From positions 868,001 to 932,000 of the forward strand of contig JAIXMP010000011.1 in assembly GCA_025677815.1 (NCBI GenBank): a DNA stretch of 64,000 nt, read 5' to 3'. The position numbers and the translations under genes were made by a program. Shown piece after piece: positions 23,133 through 34,094 of this stretch. The first letter of the stretch is position 1. Every line of letters starts with the position of its first letter. Under the pieces are notes generated by a model, which ran no database searches, was not told where the DNA came from, and saw only the letters and a program-made list of their open reading frames with translations. Source of the DNA: Phascolomyces articulosus (taxonomy: Eukaryota; Mucoromycota; Mucoromycetes; Mucorales; Lichtheimiaceae).

Positions 23133-25736
23133 TTTCTCATCTATTCTTTTTTTCCAGAAATAATTATAGGATAATAAGGAGCAAAAAAAAAAAATGTCTA
23201 TTATGCATTTCATAATAATATAAACCTATCAGACAAGTAATATACAAGATCTCAAACATTGTGGATAGATAGATATAAAGTCAGCTACAATCTATTATAT
23301 ATTATAATATATACAAAAAGTGAAAGTGCGCGCGCTTTCTCATTCTTCTATCATGATATATATATATATATATATAGAAGATACTATCCTATATATTTTA
23401 TATAACACGAATAGTGATTGTGGATCATCTTTATCAATTTTACTATTACACTGATGGCGGAGCTTTCTTATAATAATTTACTAGTAAATAAAGATGTTAA
23501 AAAGATTTTCCTTCCCCTTTAATGATAAGGAGAGGTAAAAAAGAAAGACGGTGATTAAGTAACTTACTAACTAGAAGGAGAACATTTCCCTTTTTCTTCT
23601 TCCTATTACTACTTTACCTTTTTTTTTCATCCACTATTACTTTGTTAGTATCTTTATTATACCCATATCTTTATATATATATATATGAGAATATTTTATG
23701 ATGACATTGTTTTTCCTATCATGTTTTCACACACGCTTGACAAAAAAAAGAATGGGACTTTTTTTACTATATTCACCAAAAAGAAAAAAATGTAACCATC
23801 AAGAAGTTTTTTTTTTTTTTCATGGAGCCCCGATCAAAGTGGAGAGAGAATTAAAAAAAAAATTCAATGGATCTAAAACAACACATACACACGCACACAC
23901 ACACACACAAAAGTGAGAGAGAACGTTGGCGCTGATTTATAACAAGTTTTTTTTATTGACTATCAATATATAAAACAGTTGGATTTGGATATATGCTCCA
24001 CAATTTCGGAGCAGTTTTTTTTTTTTTTTTTTTCCAAGATGCTGAGATTCTTTTTTTACAAAACGAACTAGATGCTTTAATCCTTTTTTGACAACTTCTG
24101 GTAAAGTGAATTAGAAAAAAAAAAGATATATAAATGTGATGGTCAAAGGCAAAAAAAGGTGGAAAGGGAACGGCACGTGTGTATAACAATGCAAGAAAGA
24201 AAGTTTATTGAGTTTCTCTCTATGTTGTGTAATAAGATGATATAATAATAAAAAAAAAACAATAACCAGGATTCTACATCATGATTATATATTTATATAT
24301 ATCATCATTATCATCCACATCATGGAATGAGAGCCCAATTTTTTTTGTGTTTATGTGAAACGACAAGCAACGTCATATATTGATGGATATGTGACAAACT
24401 AGTAAATGTTCCCCCACTTTTCCCCAAAGGTGACTTAGTAGTACGTCGCGGGGTATGAACTTTATGAACCGTTTGTTGTTGAAAGGGGGGAAAAACTTCA
24501 TTTAGTTTATCGCGCGTTTCTTCTTTATATTAATTAGTTACTTATCAAGGAAGGTAAATGAGGGATAACTAATTCTATTTTATATGTTTCTTGGTAAATA
24601 GTAATAATTATGATGATAAAACTGAATTCAGTTGTCTACTATTATGTGTATATATATAAAGAGTCTAGATCATGAAAAAAAATATTACACCCTATTCTTT
24701 TATTATTCAGCATTTTTATATTATAAAAAAAGCGTCAACCTGTTAGGAAATAAGATATATATCGAAAGCCAATAGTAATGGATGTAATTGGAACATATTG
24801 TGGCGATATTATAAATCATAATTGTAGTACCTGAATCGTTAAAAAATATCTTTTGTCAAGTCAGCGATCATGGAGACACCAAACATGGATCATTTTTTAC
24901 ACCATCTATATACTTCTTTATCTGCATAAACGCCAAAGAGAGAAGGGAAATGTTTTCCGATTAAGAAATCAGAATCTCTCTTTCTTTCTTTCTTTCTTTC
25001 TGGGTTCTGAACCACGAGCAACATGAAAACCCGTTTTTGGTGTTTTACTTGACAGGTTTGGATGACAAAAGCTCTAAATTCATTGGTGTCCACGTAAGAA
25101 AAAAAAACGTGTTAACTATTATAAAATAAAAATGGATCTGGGAGCTGTCACCTGTCAATAGAATTGGATACAGTTTTATACAAAAAATATTTAAAACGAA
25201 TGATAATATATTATAATAATTTGAACAATATCACATTTATACCAAACAGGGAATGATTGAATAATCAATGGATAAACTATGAAGGTATATATAGGATGCT
25301 AATCGTCAATCAATCATAATTAAATTATATGGATTGTAAAAAAATTATGCAATTCTCAAGTTAATAAAACAAAAACTGGGAATAATTTATTTCCCAGTAT
25401 GTGTGCTTTTGAAGAAAAAAGATCATCATCGATCTATTGGATGAATGCGGAAGAATAGATTGACTGCATATATTATGTACATATATATTGGATGAGTATT
25501 ATGCAGCATTATATAAAATTACCTGTGGCTTCAAAAATAAACCAATTAAATAATAGAGGTACACAATAAGAATAATGAAACAATCACTTTACCATATTCA
25601 GTGTATTTAGAAGGTCTAACCTATTTACTTTTTTTTACGCGATCATGAACAAGCATCATATATCATATTTCGGAGGAGACTTATAAAGCAATCCTTTTTT
25701 TTGAGTTCACACACCAAAGAAGCGGAGATGATAACC

Positions 25737-25739
<3 letters not shown>

Positions 25740-25772
<33 letters not shown>
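25740..25772. repeat. 33-bp poly-T tract
   Basis: Uninterrupted run of T, the longest homopolymer noticed in the window. Confidence 0.9.
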
Positions 25773-25774
<2 letters not shown>

Positions 25775-26430
25775 ACAACATTCAAAAAATGATCTCCGAG
25801 TCGAGCACTTTTTTTTTTGTATCACTAACTATTAGATACCTTTCAAAAGAAAAATGTTTCCCGCGGTTATTCCATACTTTTTTTTTTTTTGAATGAGAGT
25901 AAAAGGTCTTGGCTTCGAATGGATGAACTTACCAGAAAAAAAAACAAAGTTTTTTTTTCTCAACTGGTAAACATTTTGGCGATTCAAATCCAAGCTATGC
26001 ACCTCAAAAAATGGAATAGGAAATTTCGATAAACTAATAGTATTACTTCTTCATGATAGATGAACACCATTATGTCCTATTATATATTACCAGATTTGAC
26101 AAATCAAAAGGTGAGAGAAAGAAGCATTATATGGATTGGTAACAAAGATTTAAAGGTCAGATCTCACTATTGAGGTAGCAAGATTGATTGGCATCTTAGT
26201 AAAATTTGCTACTTACCTGTGTAATGGAAAATAAGAAGCATCACATTGTTTTAAATGTAATAACATTTACATACATATCCATGTATTAGTAATAATTATA
26301 GGCGTGTTATCTACATTGTTTTCTATCTTGAATGTGTTATATTTGTGTGTCTTTTTTCTCTATTTATCATAATTTATTATGTTATGTTATTAATTCATAC
26401 GTAGTTGCCAATCCAATAGAATTCAGTATG

Positions 26431-26691
26431 TTAACTACTACTATATGTTCTTGGAGGACCACTAGGTCGAAGCACGTTTGAAATATACTTTCAACAGAAC
26501 TTTCAGTTTTGGAGGACCTTGATAATTACCTCAGGAGAGCAGTAATCGATGGTTGTTTTCATGGAATTACTTGAACCTGTATAAAATGTTCCGGGTCCAT
26601 CCGGATATTCGTGGCCTTTGAACAATAATAAGCGCTGAGGTTCATTAAAAGACAATTCCCCTATGACAAAGGATGGAGAGCTTGCAATTAC
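26431..26691 (-). pseudogene. decayed coding remnant, family unknown
   Basis: A minus-strand frame stays open for 62 codons (26691-26506) without a Met start and reads like real protein: PSFVIGELSFNEPQRLLLF, then KGHEYPDGPGTFYTG and TTIDYCSPEV. It then meets TGA at 26503-26505 and again at 26491-26493, continues in the same frame as KYISNVLRPSGPPRTYSSS, and stops at 26431-26433. GC content is above that of the flanks. Two in-frame stops and no start suggest a dead exon. Similar protein-like minus-strand fragments lie at about 27080-27180 and 27523-27611. No family could be named. Confidence 0.35.
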
Positions 26692-27928
26692 TTACCACTA
26701 TTTTTAATTCAGTACAAAAAAAAATAGGTAGATGTTGTAGTAAAATAGGGAGAGGCGATTACTTATAGAACTATATACACGATAAAATACATCACAGTTT
26801 TGAAACTCTGCATAGAATTAATAAGCTTTGTCCTCCTGAAAGTAAAATGGGGTGTAGTATATAAAATTGACAATCTTTTTGGATCCCCTTGCTCCTACTT
26901 TTATTTCATGCATGATGATTTTTTTACGCCAACAAATATTGTCTCATCAGTCACAACATCATATATCATTTAAATGGCAAAATATATTAAGCTTTATAAA
27001 TATATCCATTTTCCCACCTTTATAGATTAAAGGTATATTAAATAGTATATTCCAACGGGCAACGATATCATCTTTTCCTAAAAAGAAGAATTGATTGTTG
27101 TCCTGTTGCATTATTTAGATTGTATACGATTTTCATTTCCCCGATTGTCACTACTCTCTGCATCAGCAGTAACAGTAAGTAAGAACATCCACGTATGATA
27201 TTATGATACTTCAAAGTTTGCGACTGTTGTCATATATTGACCACTCCCTGTAGCATATATATATATATATATATATAGGTATCATCATTTGTTTATTTAT
27301 GTTTAAATAAAAGATTTAATAACAATATCATCATTAACTACTTATTCTATAGTATATTTTTAATACACCATTAATAAATATCAATGCTGAACGAAGTCCA
27401 CTTTGATATTCTTTAAACAGTAATGCCTCTCTTGTTTACATAAATGATCCACATTAAATATATAGTAGAAATTGGACATTTGCATCACAACAACAGCTAA
27501 ATTAGATTTGGTTTATCTAAGCGAGAGTGTACCGGATAATGTATGTAAAAGAGTGGTGGTAACCCGTTTTGATCGATTCATCAAATATCACTCCGGTCCA
27601 TTCATCAGTATTTTTTTTTTCTATTAAACCCACAAAGAATAGATCCAGTAGTAAAACTCTATTTCTCCCTTTCAAAAAAAAAAAGACATTTTAAATTATA
27701 TGTTGATAATAAAAACAGTACTTTGATTTGACAGTGGGTGTTGATGCTCTTTATTACAATAAACAATGGAAGAAATGGAGTAGATTCAAAAGTAATTAAA
27801 AGGAAGAAATCGAATACACTTTTTATAACAAAATTGACAAAGAAAATATATATATATAATAAACACAGAAATTGCTATAGATAAAATAAAATTTCCTTTC
27901 TATACAACTATTATAACTTTTAATAACA
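26692..27928. other. spacer with further minus-strand coding-like scraps
   Basis: Mostly AT-rich. Minus-strand stretches near 27080-27180 (VVTIGEMKIVYNLNNATG, QQSILLFRKR) and 27523-27611 (NTDEWTGVIFDESIKTG, YHHSFTYIIRYT) look protein-like but are bounded by stops. A TA microsatellite lies near 27257-27278. Confidence 0.35.
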
Positions 27929-28228
27929 TTATTCAACTTGTGGATCACAACATTTGTGAAATGCACTCCCAGCGGAAACTTCTTCTTCAGCCGACCCATT
28001 ATAAACACACATAGCATCAGATAACGTTTGATGAGGAGCAAGTTGTCCTTCAGAGAATTGCTTAGCAACCTCAGTACAGCAATCGGGTGTATTTCCCATG
28101 GAACCAGGTAGACATGAAAAGAAAATATGTGCATTTTCGGGTTGAGCTTGAACACTATTAGACGTTAATGTCATTAAAAGGATACCCATGACAACGGTAG
28201 CACAAACGATAGAGTGGAATGAAACCAT
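27929..28228 (-). CDS. small secreted six-cysteine protein
   Basis: A single-exon minus-strand frame encodes 99 residues from the ATG at 28228; a second in-frame ATG lies 24 bases upstream. Residues 1-28 form a clear signal peptide (VCATVVMGILLMTL core, cleavage after SVQA). The mature protein of about 71 residues has the cysteine order C...CC...C...CC (FFSCLPG, PDCCTEV, DAMCVYN, HKCCDPQ). That partly recalls hydrophobin spacing, but two cysteines short, so it is not called a hydrophobin. The many acidic residues and the small size fit a secreted effector-like or cell-wall protein. Function is unknown. No close neighbour within 1.5 kb. Confidence 0.72.
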   Translation of the reverse strand: MVSFHSIVCATVVMGILLMTLTSNSVQAQPENAHIFFSCLPGSMGNTPDCCTEVAKQFSEGQLAPHQTLSDAMCVYNGSAEEEVSAGSAFHKCCDPQVE

Positions 28229-29777
28229 GGTCAAGAAAAAAAAAAGGAACAATGATGTATAAAAAAATAAATAAAGATATTGAAAGAGATGTTGAAAGGA
28301 AGAAGAAATAATTGATTGTAATTTTCATATTTATATTTTGAAATGGAAAATAAAGTTCTACTTTTGCCAACATGATAATAATGCTCATTTTCTCTCCTTT
28401 TTATGATATCTTTGAAAAAAAAAATCTTATATAGATCTGCGACAAGAGTTTTACTATTTATACGGACTGATAGCATGTATTTGACGTTGTCGAGTATATT
28501 ATAAAATCTGCAATACCATCATGTGGAACAAAAGTTTGATCAAATGGAAATAGGAAGATAATGAAACGGGAGGGAAGGAGTGGAAATGAATAGTTTGAAA
28601 AGCTACACGTAATATCATATAAAATATTTTTCTATCATAGCACCATATAATTATTATGCTTCATCGTCCATGAAGGGACAATAAAAGGTAAACACTCCAA
28701 CGTCAATGCCTAATCTTATTCTTTCAAGAAGAAGAATTGTTGGATTAGTATTACGTTTTTTTTTTTGCCACTCCTCCTTACATCAATCAAAACCAATCAT
28801 CAGTTGTAGCATTGAAATGATCAAAATGTAAAATGCATTTTCCCTTTTAGGTACCCATGAAGTTTTAATACTTTAATAGGATGATACTTGGATGATCTTC
28901 TTATTACTACTAACAATAGGATATGCATAAGGAATAAATTTAATAGTAAGACTTTTTTCACCCCCCCTCAAAAAAAATATACATAATCTTAAATGATATA
29001 ATGATGGAAACAATATCTGTAGCTTACTGATAGTATGTTTTGTTGCTTTATTACAATAATGGAAATGTAATATATGCATTCAAAAGGAAGCAAATTTACC
29101 AATGATTATAACGGGAAAAAAAAGCCTAATATTTTTTAAAAAACACAGATAGACTAGATAGATTTTTTTTTCTATACAAGCATTATTACAACATTTCATC
29201 TTCATATTTATTATTTTAATACGGAAAATTAAAGTAATTACAAAACCCTCCGTTGTTCTTGGAGAGAAAAAAGGTTCCATCGATCTGTTTTGTTTTGCAT
29301 TATTTGGATCCATTTATTATACGTTCCTGCATGCATGATCAAAGCATTGAAATGTAAATTCATACCTTTATTATACTATCGTTTTCCTAAAATGAAAGCT
29401 TATAATTAAAAGATTTATCATGTAGATAAATATTATTTGAGCTGACGTACTTTATGCATGGATAATACATTCTTTGAAATTTCCTCAATCCAAAACAAAG
29501 CTATAGTAATAGTATCAATAATACTATATAGACAGTTTGAAAATTTCATAAACGTGGGACTAAGAAATATTGACTTTCTTGTCCTCATGGAAATATAAAT
29601 CGATTGTGTTGTCCCTGTTTCAAGTTGGTCCCTTTAATTAATGACAACGCTAAAAAATTCTAAAGATGCGGGGGGTAAAAAAAAACACTCTTTTTTCTTT
29701 TAACCTGCGTGTATAACAAACACGCATATATGAGTATACTTCTTCTCTTTCCCTCTCTCTATTAATACAGTTTATTG
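28229..29777. other. AT-rich intergenic region
   Basis: No supportable gene or RNA. The last 70 bases before 29778 are pyrimidine-rich, as expected for a fungal 5' leader. Confidence 0.5.
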
Positions 29778-31013
29778 ATGCAGTCACTTTATTCTCTATG
29801 TCTTGAAACGATTGCTGATCATGCCGAACACATTACGGATTGGTCCTCTATTCCTTTTGATCCTTTTGTATTGGACATTATTCAAGTCTTGGGAGAAAAA
29901 GAATCACGCATAAAAGCTTCCATTTACGAAACCATTGGTGCTGCGCATGGACACCATTTACCGAATCACCTAGGTTCTGTCAGTTTAATGGGTCGCGACG
30001 TGGAAGCTTTACGTCGAACCACGCAAGAATTGATACCACGCTTTATTACTCACCTTGACTTGTCATATATGGATGATATCAATGATAGTAGTCTCCTCTT
30101 TCTCAAACCTTGTATTCATCTTAAAGTATTGGAAATGACATCGACACAAATTACTGATCGAGGTGTATCCCATCTTGCACGTATGGCTGACATGAATGGA
30201 TTAGTAAGGAATAATAATAGCAAATCATCCTTTGGATTAAATCAGTTACAAATTCTTGGCCTTTCCAACAATACGATCTCAGATATGTGTTTAAAACATT
30301 TGGTCAAGATCCCATCCTTGACAGGTGTGGATTTATCTTATACAAGTGTGACGGATGTGGCTATTCAATTCATGAAGCAACATCAATTTGAAATACTTTA
30401 TGCCGTGTCACCACCACGTATGTCGATCACTCAATCTTTACTTTATCCAAATAATAATCGACATTCTCCCCCTCCTAGCAGAACATATTTTCAGAATACC
30501 AATTATCGTCGTAATAGATATCAACAACAACAACAACAACAAAATAATAATAACAATAATGATAAAATGGATTCTATGGCACTAATTACTTGGTGTGGTG
30601 GTACTTATTATCGAAATAATTCTGATCAACAACGCGCAGGAGTCGAATATTTAATTGGTAAAAAACAAAAGAATCCAGCATATAATATTCAATTAAATCC
30701 TACTTTATTCAAGATTGTTGGTGAACCATTAATACCTACGATGCGACAACGTCGTCGTTCTGTGTATGGAACTTATTTTGGAGATCTTTGTTTTGTTCGA
30801 CCTACATCAACAGTATCTGTGGATGAAAAGAAGAGTAAAAAATTGAAAATGAATTCACGTGGCGGTGCTAGGATAGAGGAACCAACAAGAAAACGTCTAC
30901 GTATTATAAAGGAAGCATCACCTTCTCCTCCACCTCCTTTACCTACACGAAAACAAAGTTGGCCAAATGCTATGGATTATTTAAAAATGATTGAGAAAGA
31001 TTTGGGTATATAA
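29778..31013 (+). CDS. leucine-rich-repeat protein (AMN1/F-box-LRR-like)
   Basis: A single exon of 411 residues. The first ATG is at 29778. Residues about 85-205 contain degenerate cysteine-containing/RNI-type leucine-rich repeats: ITHLDLSYMDDINDSSLLFL, LKVLEMTSTQITDRGVSHLA, LQILGLSNNTISDMCLKHLV and LTGVDLSYTSVTDVAIQFM. Such repeats are typical of AMN1 and F-box substrate adaptors. No F-box is seen in the N-terminus. The middle has a Gln run followed by an Asn run. The C-terminus is basic (RQRRRS, KKSKKLK, RKRLR) with a proline tract, possibly a nuclear signal. It is not closely related to the F-box array at 37-55 kb. Role in protein-protein recognition is inferred from the repeat type. Confidence 0.82.
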   Translation: MQSLYSLCLETIADHAEHITDWSSIPFDPFVLDIIQVLGEKESRIKASIYETIGAAHGHHLPNHLGSVSLMGRDVEALRRTTQELIPRFITHLDLSYMDDINDSSLLFLKPCIHLKVLEMTSTQITDRGVSHLARMADMNGLVRNNNSKSSFGLNQLQILGLSNNTISDMCLKHLVKIPSLTGVDLSYTSVTDVAIQFMKQHQFEILYAVSPPRMSITQSLLYPNNNRHSPPPSRTYFQNTNYRRNRYQQQQQQQNNNNNNDKMDSMALITWCGGTYYRNNSDQQRAGVEYLIGKKQKNPAYNIQLNPTLFKIVGEPLIPTMRQRRRSVYGTYFGDLCFVRPTSTVSVDEKKSKKLKMNSRGGARIEEPTRKRLRIIKEASPSPPPPLPTRKQSWPNAMDYLKMIEKDLGI

Positions 31014-31717
31014 TGAATTATTGGTGGGGAAGGTAAATTCATCATTGCTTTTTCTTTTCTTTCATCTAGTGGATGCGATATGATCCAAAAAAAATATATA
31101 TATAGCTGATTACTGTTATTATTGTATATAAACTAATATTTAATTCAAGTTTATTATTATAAGTAAATATACCCTATCCTACTTATTTTTTTTAAAGAAA
31201 AAAGAGTGTCTGATTCATTTATGAGAGAGGGGCATGATTTTTTCTTTAATATGACCGACTTCCCAATTTGGTAATTGGAACAAGTCATCTCGTCGTCAAT
31301 ATCATGTAAATAATAAAAATATATAATACCCTATAATAAAAAATAATCGATTGTGCTTGGCATAATAATAGCAACATTCCAGATGATGATCCTATAGGCA
31401 TGATCATATTTTTTTTTATTCTTGGCAAAGTTTGAACCAAAAACGAAAAATTAGGCAAGAAGGTTGTTTACATCTTCTCCATTTTTGGTAGATTTAACAA
31501 CAACAATAACAACTTTACATTTACATCTTACACAAACACTTTTTTTTTCTTTGAACATGAGCGTAACTATATAATTACAAGGTTTTGGAAAGGAAGGAAA
31601 CTGCTATTCTAAATTTCATTTATATAGATTTTTTTTTGCTCTTCCTCTTTCATCATCCTCTTTTTTTTTCCTCTACTTTATTATTATTATTTCATTACAC
31701 TATACGCATCAACCATC
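31014..31717. other. intergenic/promoter region
   Basis: About 0.7 kb of AT-rich DNA; the 3' half is T/C-rich and leads into the ATG at 31718. Nothing else seen. Confidence 0.5.
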
Positions 31718-32740
31718 ATGAATGAACAAAATCAAGTGGATTTATTACGACAACAACTACTTGCATCTTATTGGCAACAGCAACAACAACAATTAACACC
31801 TTCACCATCACCACAACAACAACAGATGCAAACTTATTATAATATGGGGCAAAATAATCCAAATACCAATTTGATGCCACCTAGCTCTCCTTTATTGCAA
31901 CAGCAACAGCAACCACAACAACCAAATTTTGCTTCATTATATGCCCCTTCTACAGCAGCTCTTTTAACTGGATTACAACAACAATACCAGCAAGAACAAC
32001 TTGGTATGACAACACCATCACCTCACCAACAACAATCATCATCTTATCAACCCTCTTATGCGGGTAGTTTTTATGGTGGTAATGGTATGGATGATTTTAA
32101 CGATGATGCTTTTTCATCCATTACATCTTTTAGTACAACACCTACAGAAATGGTACCCAGAGGGAATCAGCGAAACAATACAAAATTGAAAAAGAAGAAA
32201 TCATTATCGCAACTAATGGGTAAGAAACCTTCCTTAGCACCAAAATCACCTAGTTTTTGGAGTCCAAGAGAAACTAAAAAGAATCGTCGACCTGCTTCTG
32301 TACCACCGCCTTCATCATCGGCACCACCACCGAGTTATGAATCAGCTACTAAATCAACAATGACTACGCATCGTAATATGATGCCAGGAGGGTATCCACA
32401 TAGTGCACCGAACACACCTGCGCCACCAACAACGTCTCCCGTTTCATCTTCTGCTCAACAACATCAAAATCAACAACCACAACAACAAGCGCCACCCCCT
32501 CCACCTCCTTTTAGTTTACCACAAATTCCAGCAGGTGGGTATTTATATTATTGTCCACCTCAAGCGGCGCCAGAACCACAATCACCTTCTCCAGTAGAGC
32601 AACAACAACAACAGCAACCGGAATCACCTGTTATAGATGATCCTGTATTATTAAAAAAACAAAGAAAACAATACCTTGCTGCTAACGCAACCATGTATAA
32701 TCCGCGTCAAGTGGAAGGGGATCGATGTACTATAATGTAA
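31718..32740 (+). CDS. Gln/Pro-rich protein with C-terminal CaaX box (CTIM)
   Basis: Single exon, 340 residues. The protein is mostly low complexity: Gln runs in the first 120 residues, a basic patch (KLKKKKSLSQLMGKKPSL, about 150-170), then Pro/Ser/Gln-rich sequence (PPPPPPF). The last 30 residues are less repetitive (KKQRKQYLAANATMYNPRQ) and end EGDRCTIM. Cys-Thr-Ile-Met fits a CaaX box with Met at the last position, which favours farnesylation and hence membrane attachment. The basic patch could assist membrane binding. No catalytic domain is present. A scaffold or adaptor role is a guess. The next gene downstream also ends in a CaaX box. Confidence 0.85.
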   Translation: MNEQNQVDLLRQQLLASYWQQQQQQLTPSPSPQQQQMQTYYNMGQNNPNTNLMPPSSPLLQQQQQPQQPNFASLYAPSTAALLTGLQQQYQQEQLGMTTPSPHQQQSSSYQPSYAGSFYGGNGMDDFNDDAFSSITSFSTTPTEMVPRGNQRNNTKLKKKKSLSQLMGKKPSLAPKSPSFWSPRETKKNRRPASVPPPSSSAPPPSYESATKSTMTTHRNMMPGGYPHSAPNTPAPPTTSPVSSSAQQHQNQQPQQQAPPPPPPFSLPQIPAGGYLYYCPPQAAPEPQSPSPVEQQQQQQPESPVIDDPVLLKKQRKQYLAANATMYNPRQVEGDRCTIM

Positions 32741-33356
32741 AGATTAATGTGCTTTTGTGTTATATACTATGTAAAATAGTACCTAGTGATTCTTTAGTTA
32801 GGCTAGTGGATCAGTTTATTATTATCATTATTATTATTATAAATAAAGATCATCCAAATCCTTCTTAATTATTCTTATCCATAACAACTTGTTGCACTTT
32901 TTTTTTCTGTTTATATAGAAAACAAAAAGAGTACAGTAGTCAGCTGTTAAAATAAGATTTGACAAATGATGTGTTTATGGGCTTGGATTGTTTATGATTG
33001 GTTCTAAGACCTTTTGATAAGAGGAAGAAAGAATATATTTCCATGCTGTCTGTGCGAATGATATAAGAAAAAAAGGGTCATCATTATCGGATAATATATG
33101 ATAATGATACGAATGATTATTCCATTTGTTGTTATTGTTATTGTTGTTGCACGTAGTACTTTCCCAAGGAGTTAAAACGCTTTCGTGTGTTTTTCATAAC
33201 TATATATAAAAACTGATATCTCTTTTGCTTTAATTGGTACTTGTTTTTTTATTTTATTTTTTCAACATTTCTTTTTCTTTTTCTACCTTTTTTTTTTTTG
33301 TTAATATTTACTACCAGATATTATCACTTGTCATTCATATGCAACAATTTTAAACC
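32741..33356. other. spacer between the two CaaX genes
   Basis: About 0.6 kb, AT-rich, T-rich before 33357. No other signal. Confidence 0.5.
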
Positions 33357-33671
33357 ATGAATCCGTATATGAATAATTTTATATTTTATCCACCAACTCC
33401 TGGAATGCCAGTGATAGCGGGTCCTACGCCTGGTCCTGGTCCTGGCCCTGGTCCTGCTACTGGTGGTGGTGCTGGAGTGATTATTCCAGGAGTGATGCAA
33501 CCACCACCTCCAACTACACCTACTGATCCCCCTGGACCACCTCCGGATCCACCTAAACCACCTCCACCTCCACCACCTAAATTTGTTCAAGGGAAACCAC
33601 GTTGGAATCAACCAAGAGAACAGGGTAAAGAAGGTGCTCAAGTTAATCTTGCGCAATGTATCATTTCTTAA
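33357..33671 (+). CDS. small Gly/Pro-rich protein with CaaX box (CIIS)
   Basis: Single exon, 104 residues. It begins MNPYMNNFIFYPPTPGMPVI, then has a GP repeat (PGPGPGPGP), a long proline tract (PPDPPKPPPPPPPKF) and a short basic part (QGKPRWNQPREQGKE). It ends NLAQCIIS. The CIIS terminus is a strong farnesyltransferase-type CaaX motif, the same four residues that end yeast Ras2. There is no signal peptide or enzyme domain. Polyproline tracts bind SH3, WW or profilin, so a membrane-tethered ligand for such domains is possible (inference). Lipidated fungal peptides such as mating pheromones also end in CaaX, but the length and lack of a repeat unit do not make that compelling. Confidence 0.75.
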   Translation: MNPYMNNFIFYPPTPGMPVIAGPTPGPGPGPGPATGGGAGVIIPGVMQPPPPTTPTDPPGPPPDPPKPPPPPPPKFVQGKPRWNQPREQGKEGAQVNLAQCIIS

Positions 33672-34094
33672 AAACGAGGATAGATTCATTGGATATATTT
33701 GTTGTTAATATCCCATCCCATTTCTTGGCGCATATATAAATACTCATAATTAAAAAGCCAAATTTATTGTTTTGGCGTATTACCTAAATTAGTTTATTTT
33801 TTTTCGCAGCAACTGTTTTTATTTTTAAAAAGACCCTTTTTCTTGCTTGTTTACTTTATCCCATTCATCCATCAAATCAATTCTTCCTTTTTTATAAATT
33901 AGTATTTATATTTTCAATTCAATTTGTTTGTTATTTGGTCCTTTTTTTATTATTATTATGATAATAATCATGATGGGTTATTATTTATTATTCGATCAAA
34001 GAAAGAAAAAGAAAAGGGTTAAAAAAAAAAAATAGAAGCTCATCCAGAACTACGCAGAGTCCAAAAATGGGAATCCAAGAATTATTTTTTACGC
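33672..34094. other. convergent 3' spacer
   Basis: AT-rich spacer between the small CaaX gene and the RPEL gene; it holds both 3' ends. Nothing else seen. Confidence 0.5.

Larger units (their letters stand above)
21561..26430. other. gene-poor, microsatellite-rich region
   Basis: Nearly 5 kb upstream of the bHLH gene. It holds GTGTGA/TA repeats (about 22120-22178), a CT run (23102-23129), TA runs (about 23355), a TTTC repeat (about 24980-25000) and a 33-T run (25740-25772). A GC-rich island with hairpins lies at 22202-22312. No credible coding exon was found here. Confidence 0.5.

Noticed and set aside
27929..28228. Calling the six-cysteine protein a hydrophobin
   Set aside because: Hydrophobins need eight cysteines in a C-CC-C-C-CC-C order; this one has C-CC-C-CC.
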